DNA of 7,874 bases from assembly GCA_029859085.1 (NCBI GenBank), contig JAOUDU010000103.1:1-7874 (forward strand), given 5' to 3'. This DNA comes from Gammaproteobacteria bacterium (GTDB taxonomy: Bacteria > Pseudomonadota > Gammaproteobacteria > Pseudomonadales > Halieaceae). This document shows positions 5,280 to 7,874 of the stretch, piece by piece (positions within the stretch are counted from its first letter, which is position 1; the number at the start of each line of letters is the position of its first letter). The position numbers were made by a program, and so were the translations under genes. Under the pieces are notes generated by a model. That model was given only the letters and a program-made list of their open reading frames with translations, ran no database searches and was not told the DNA's origin.

Positions 5280-7184
5280 GTGCACAAGCTCAAGTTTCCC
5301 CCCGAGAAATTCGGTACTCTGCTGGGTCACGCACCTGGGCAGGTAGCGATCTATTCCTCCCATTATCCCAGCGTCGACCCCGGCGAATATCCCGACCGGG
5401 AGTCCTTCCGCAGTTTCCTGGACGGGGTGTACATGGGCTACAAGTGGCAGTGCGTGGAATTCGCCCGCCGCTGGTTGTACGTCAATCACGGCTACGTCTT
5501 TGATGACGTCGCGATGGCCTACGATATCTTCGCCCTGCACCATGTCACCCGGGTGGCGGACAACCAGCTGTTGCCACTGCATTCATTTCGCAATGGTAGC
5601 CTGCGACCGCCGCAACCGGGCTGCCTGCTGATCTGGGAGCCGGGTGGGGAATTCGAGGTCACCGGCCACGTGGCGGTGGTGACCGAGTTGACCGAGGACC
5701 GCATCCGTTTTGCAGAGCAGAACCTGGAGCATTGCAAACTGCCGGGGAACCAGGCCTGGTCCCGCGAGTTGCCGATAAGGCGCACTGCCGATGGGGGCTA
5801 CCATATACAGGCCAGTTACGATGACTCTCACCTGATGGGTTGGGTCATCCAGACGGCCGATGCGCGCCACGCTGAAAAAATCGGTCCCAGCCAGCCGCAT
5901 ATGTACCAACTCAACAGCCGGCTGGCGCCCCGTGAGGGCCAGCATACCCGGCCCTGGCTTGATATGGGGGATGCCGCGGAGGCGGCGTTCGTGCGGGCCA
6001 TGCAGGGCCACAGGTTGACAGAAGCTGCGGACGAGACGGAACAATACCGTTACTTCCGCATGTCCGAAACCGCGGAGCACGAGCTCAGGCGGGCCACCAA
6101 CGAACTTCACCTGATGTTCATGCACGCCACCCAGGCGGTGTTGCAGGACGACAACCTGCTGGTTCGATTCAATATTCCCGCCAGCCTGTGGCCCCGGCTG
6201 CGAAAGTCCTGGCAAAACCGGCGCGGCCAGATCATAACGGGCCGTTTTGACTTCGCGGTATCCGAGCGCGGCATCAAGGTGTATGAATACAACGCCGACT
6301 CCGCCTCCTGCTACATGGAGGCGGGCCGGGTTCAGGGCAAATGGGCGCGGCACTTTGGCGTCAGCGAGGGAGATGATCCAGGCGCCGGGCTAACGGCGGA
6401 ACTGATTGATGCCTGGGCGGCCAGTGGCGTGCAAGGTGTGCTGCATATCATGCAGGACGAGAATGACGAGGAGACCTACCACGCCGAGTATGTCCGCGCA
6501 GCGGCCGAGGCCGCCGGCTTGGCTTGCCGCGTAATCAGGGGTGTCAGGGAACTGAGCTGGAATGAAGACGGCGAAATAGTTGACAGCGAGGGGACGCCAA
6601 TCCGCTACGTCTGGAAAACCTGGGCCTGGGAGACGGCGCTGGAACAGATCCGGGCGGAATGCGAAGACGACGACGCCCGGCCGCCTCTGCGCACCGGGGC
6701 TGAAGCGGGCAAGGCCCCGCGCCTGGTGGATGTGCTGTTGCGCCCGGAGGTCATGGTGTACGAGCCATTCTGGACGCTGATACTCAGCAACAAGGCCATG
6801 CTGCCGCTGCTGTGGAAGATATTCCCGGATCATCCCTACCTGCTCAATTCCCAGTATGAGTTGACCGAGGATTTCAACCGGCGCGGCTATGTCTGCAAAC
6901 CGATCGCGGGTCGCTGCGGTTTCAACATCAGTATGTTTGACAAGAACGACAACCTGTTAAAGGAAACCAGCGGTGGCTTCGATGCCCAGGACCATGTCTA
7001 CCAGGAACTGTGGAAACTGCCCGATATCGATGGTTACCGGACCCAGGTTTGCACCTTTGCGGTGCGCGGCCGCTATGCCGGCAGCTGCGTCCGGGTCGAC
7101 CAGTCGCTGATTATCACCGGAGACAGTGAATTGCTGCCCCTGCGGGTCGTCGAGGATGACGAACTGTTGGCCGGGCAGCCCTGA
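5280..7184 (+). CDS. gss: Bifunctional glutathionylspermidine synthetase/amidase
   Basis: The 634-residue cytoplasmic enzyme joins glutathione to spermidine using ATP and also hydrolyses the product back. The N-terminal CHAP-type amidase domain (about 1-195) has KWQCVEFARR with nucleophile Cys58, His130 in VTGHVAVV and Glu146 in FAEQN, matching the E. coli triad Cys59/His131/Glu147. The C-terminal ATP-grasp synthetase domain (about 205-630) shows ATNELHLMFMHAT (272-284), ITGRFDF (319-325, Arg322 and Asp324), VYEYNADSASC (334-344, Mg ligands Glu336 and Asn338), VWKTWAWETA, DVLLRPEV and KPIAGRCG. Length is near that of E. coli Gss (619). Both activities look intact. GTG at 5280 is the only standard start between an in-frame stop (5247-5249) and the conserved core, and has only a weak ribosome site (AGATGGA, 5267-5273). 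It converges with a minus-strand gene 21 bases away; no clear terminator separates them. Confidence 0.95.
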   Translation: MHKLKFPPEKFGTLLGHAPGQVAIYSSHYPSVDPGEYPDRESFRSFLDGVYMGYKWQCVEFARRWLYVNHGYVFDDVAMAYDIFALHHVTRVADNQLLPLHSFRNGSLRPPQPGCLLIWEPGGEFEVTGHVAVVTELTEDRIRFAEQNLEHCKLPGNQAWSRELPIRRTADGGYHIQASYDDSHLMGWVIQTADARHAEKIGPSQPHMYQLNSRLAPREGQHTRPWLDMGDAAEAAFVRAMQGHRLTEAADETEQYRYFRMSETAEHELRRATNELHLMFMHATQAVLQDDNLLVRFNIPASLWPRLRKSWQNRRGQIITGRFDFAVSERGIKVYEYNADSASCYMEAGRVQGKWARHFGVSEGDDPGAGLTAELIDAWAASGVQGVLHIMQDENDEETYHAEYVRAAAEAAGLACRVIRGVRELSWNEDGEIVDSEGTPIRYVWKTWAWETALEQIRAECEDDDARPPLRTGAEAGKAPRLVDVLLRPEVMVYEPFWTLILSNKAMLPLLWKIFPDHPYLLNSQYELTEDFNRRGYVCKPIAGRCGFNISMFDKNDNLLKETSGGFDAQDHVYQELWKLPDIDGYRTQVCTFAVRGRYAGSCVRVDQSLIITGDSELLPLRVVEDDELLAGQP

Positions 7185-7205
7185 GGGGGCATCAGGTGTT
7201 CCGCT

Positions 7206-7550
7206 TCAGTCCCGCCGCAGGCGGTTCCAGGCCATGCCTATCCCCTGGAAGATAAGCATGGGGGTAAAAAAAAAGGCCAGGAACAGTGGGCCGTTGAAGT
7301 TGATCTCGACGTCATAGCGCAGCACCGCGTCCGGGCTTGCCTGCCCGTCGATGCCAGCTGTCGGGTCCGCGTCGGGCGCGGCGGCCTCCTCGACGGAGAC
7401 AGCCATGGTGCGCTCGATAAAGGGGCTGAAAATTTCCTGCTTCACCGGGTCGCGATCCAGGCTGTGCCACTCCAGCAGGGTGAGCACTGCCAGGGTTACG
7501 CCCCAGACAATACTGAAGTGGGTTGCGCGACTGTAGCCGGTTGAGTCCAT
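7206..7550 (-). CDS. Small two-helix membrane protein of unknown function
   Basis: The 114-residue product starts at ATG 7548-7550, two bases after the stop of the isomerase-like gene, so translation is probably coupled. I do not recognise a family. Two hydrophobic segments are visible, about residues 12-28 (FSIVWGVTLAVLTLLEW) and 87-107 (GPLFLAFFFTPMLIFQGIGMA). Between them is a loop of about 58 residues: first basic/mixed (DRDPVKQEIFSPFIERT), then acidic and Ala-rich (VEEAAAPDADP). A short basic tail (RLRRD) follows. The layout suggests a hairpin-like inner-membrane protein with the loop outside and both ends inside, but orientation is inferred. Nine consecutive Ts on the coding strand encode Phe-Phe-Phe in the second helix, a spot prone to length change. 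A longer frame extends upstream through the isomerase gene but is a shadow of it. Confidence 0.7.
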   Translation of the reverse strand: MDSTGYSRATHFSIVWGVTLAVLTLLEWHSLDRDPVKQEIFSPFIERTMAVSVEEAAAPDADPTAGIDGQASPDAVLRYDVEINFNGPLFLAFFFTPMLIFQGIGMAWNRLRRD

Positions 7551-7552
7551 AC

Positions 7553-7874
7553 CTAAGCCTGCAGTGCTTCCTCGATAAAGTCCAGCCGATCCTGGCCGAA
7601 ATACATTGCGCCATCCATAAACATGGTGGGTGCACCAAATACGCCGCGTGCGACGGCGGCCTCGGTGTTCGCTGCCAGCTCTGCTTTTACTTCGGGATCC
7701 TGCGACAGGGCGATCAGTCCTTCGGCGTCCAGGCCCGCCTCCGCCAGCACCTTGCTGATTACAACCGGATCCCCCATGTTTTGTGCGTGCACCCAGATTG
7801 CGTCGAACACCCGGTCCACGTAACCATCTGAACAACCCAGGCGCCCGGCCGCAACCGCGCCGCGCATCAGGTTG
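7553..7874 (-). CDS. 2-hydroxychromene-2-carboxylate isomerase-like DsbA-fold protein, C-terminal part
   Basis: Roughly the last 107 residues are present; the 5' half lies beyond the right edge. The ATG at 7865-7867 is internal, since coding continues upstream (Asn-Leu before it) and the fold needs its thioredoxin-like N-terminus. Family marks are the helical stretch YVDRVFDAIWVHAQNMGDP, then ARGVFGAPTMFM (the loop holding the cis-proline of the thioredoxin fold) and YFGQDRLDFIEEAL at the C-terminus. This combination is typical of the HCCA isomerase / kappa-class glutathione transferase group, whose characterised members use glutathione to isomerise hydroxychromene-carboxylate in naphthalene breakdown. 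Many homologues lie outside aromatic-degradation operons and have unknown substrates, as probably here. The gene ends with TAG (7553-7555) just before the small membrane protein gene, and both are probably one transcript. Confidence 0.85.
   Translation of the reverse strand, partial: NLMRGAVAAGRLGCSDGYVDRVFDAIWVHAQNMGDPVVISKVLAEAGLDAEGLIALSQDPEVKAELAANTEAAVARGVFGAPTMFMDGAMYFGQDRLDFIEEALQA

Noticed and set aside
7178..7190. GCCC-TGAGG-GGGC hairpin at the end of gss as a terminator
   Set aside because: Only four pairs and no T-run; not enough to call a terminator for either convergent gene.
7553..7867. Isomerase-like protein starting at ATG 7865-7867 as a complete small gene
   Set aside because: The coding frame continues to the window edge and the thioredoxin-fold N-terminal half would be missing; a cut gene is simpler.
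1..7874. CRISPR arrays, tRNA or rRNA genes, insertion sequences, phage or defence genes
   Set aside because: No regular repeat-spacer pattern, cloverleaf, transposase, integrase or defence-type domain could be seen on either strand.

Overview
The window reads as ordinary chromosomal DNA from a GC-rich gammaproteobacterium. The main evidence is a RecA very close to the gammaproteobacterial type, with recX directly downstream and a near-consensus SOS box upstream. The recA/recX layout, a full-length glutathionylspermidine synthetase/amidase and a DUF1326-DUF2182 pair would fit an environmental, perhaps marine, lineage, but the genus cannot be told from sequence alone. I see no insertion sequences, phage genes, CRISPR array, tRNA or rRNA.

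Layout: (1) 1-204, minus strand, is the 5' part of a COG2187-type aminoglycoside-phosphotransferase-like kinase gene, running off the left edge. (2) 205-475 is a 271-base divergent intergenic region, rich in dyad symmetry, holding the SOS box and promoter of recA. (3) 476-2094 is recA, then an intrinsic terminator whose T-tract ends two bases before the recX start codon, then recX. (4) 2200-3603 is a complete beta-CASP metallo-beta-lactamase-fold hydrolase (probable RNA-processing nuclease) with its own candidate promoter. (5) 3693-5154 is a two-gene unit: a cysteine-rich soluble DUF1326 protein and a polytopic, Cys/His-containing DUF2182 membrane protein. (6) 5280-7184 is gss, a bifunctional glutathionylspermidine synthetase/amidase. 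(7) 7206-7874, minus strand and convergent with gss, holds a DsbA-fold 2-hydroxychromene-2-carboxylate-isomerase-like gene (cut by the right edge), followed two bases later by a small two-helix membrane protein of unknown function.

How the genes work together: recA and recX form a regulated DNA-repair pair. RecX restrains RecA filaments, and the terminator between them would keep RecX scarce relative to RecA. The DUF1326/DUF2182 pair is the least understood unit. Its cysteine patterns suggest metal or thiol chemistry, but no function has been demonstrated here. Gss and the isomerase-like protein share a glutathione theme, but they are on opposite strands and a functional link is only a guess.

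I found no clear new defence or mobile system. The points most worth a second look are the terminator/start-site overlap at recX, the structured DNA upstream of recA, the DUF1326-DUF2182 pair, and the small membrane gene with a nine-base homopolymer in its second helix.
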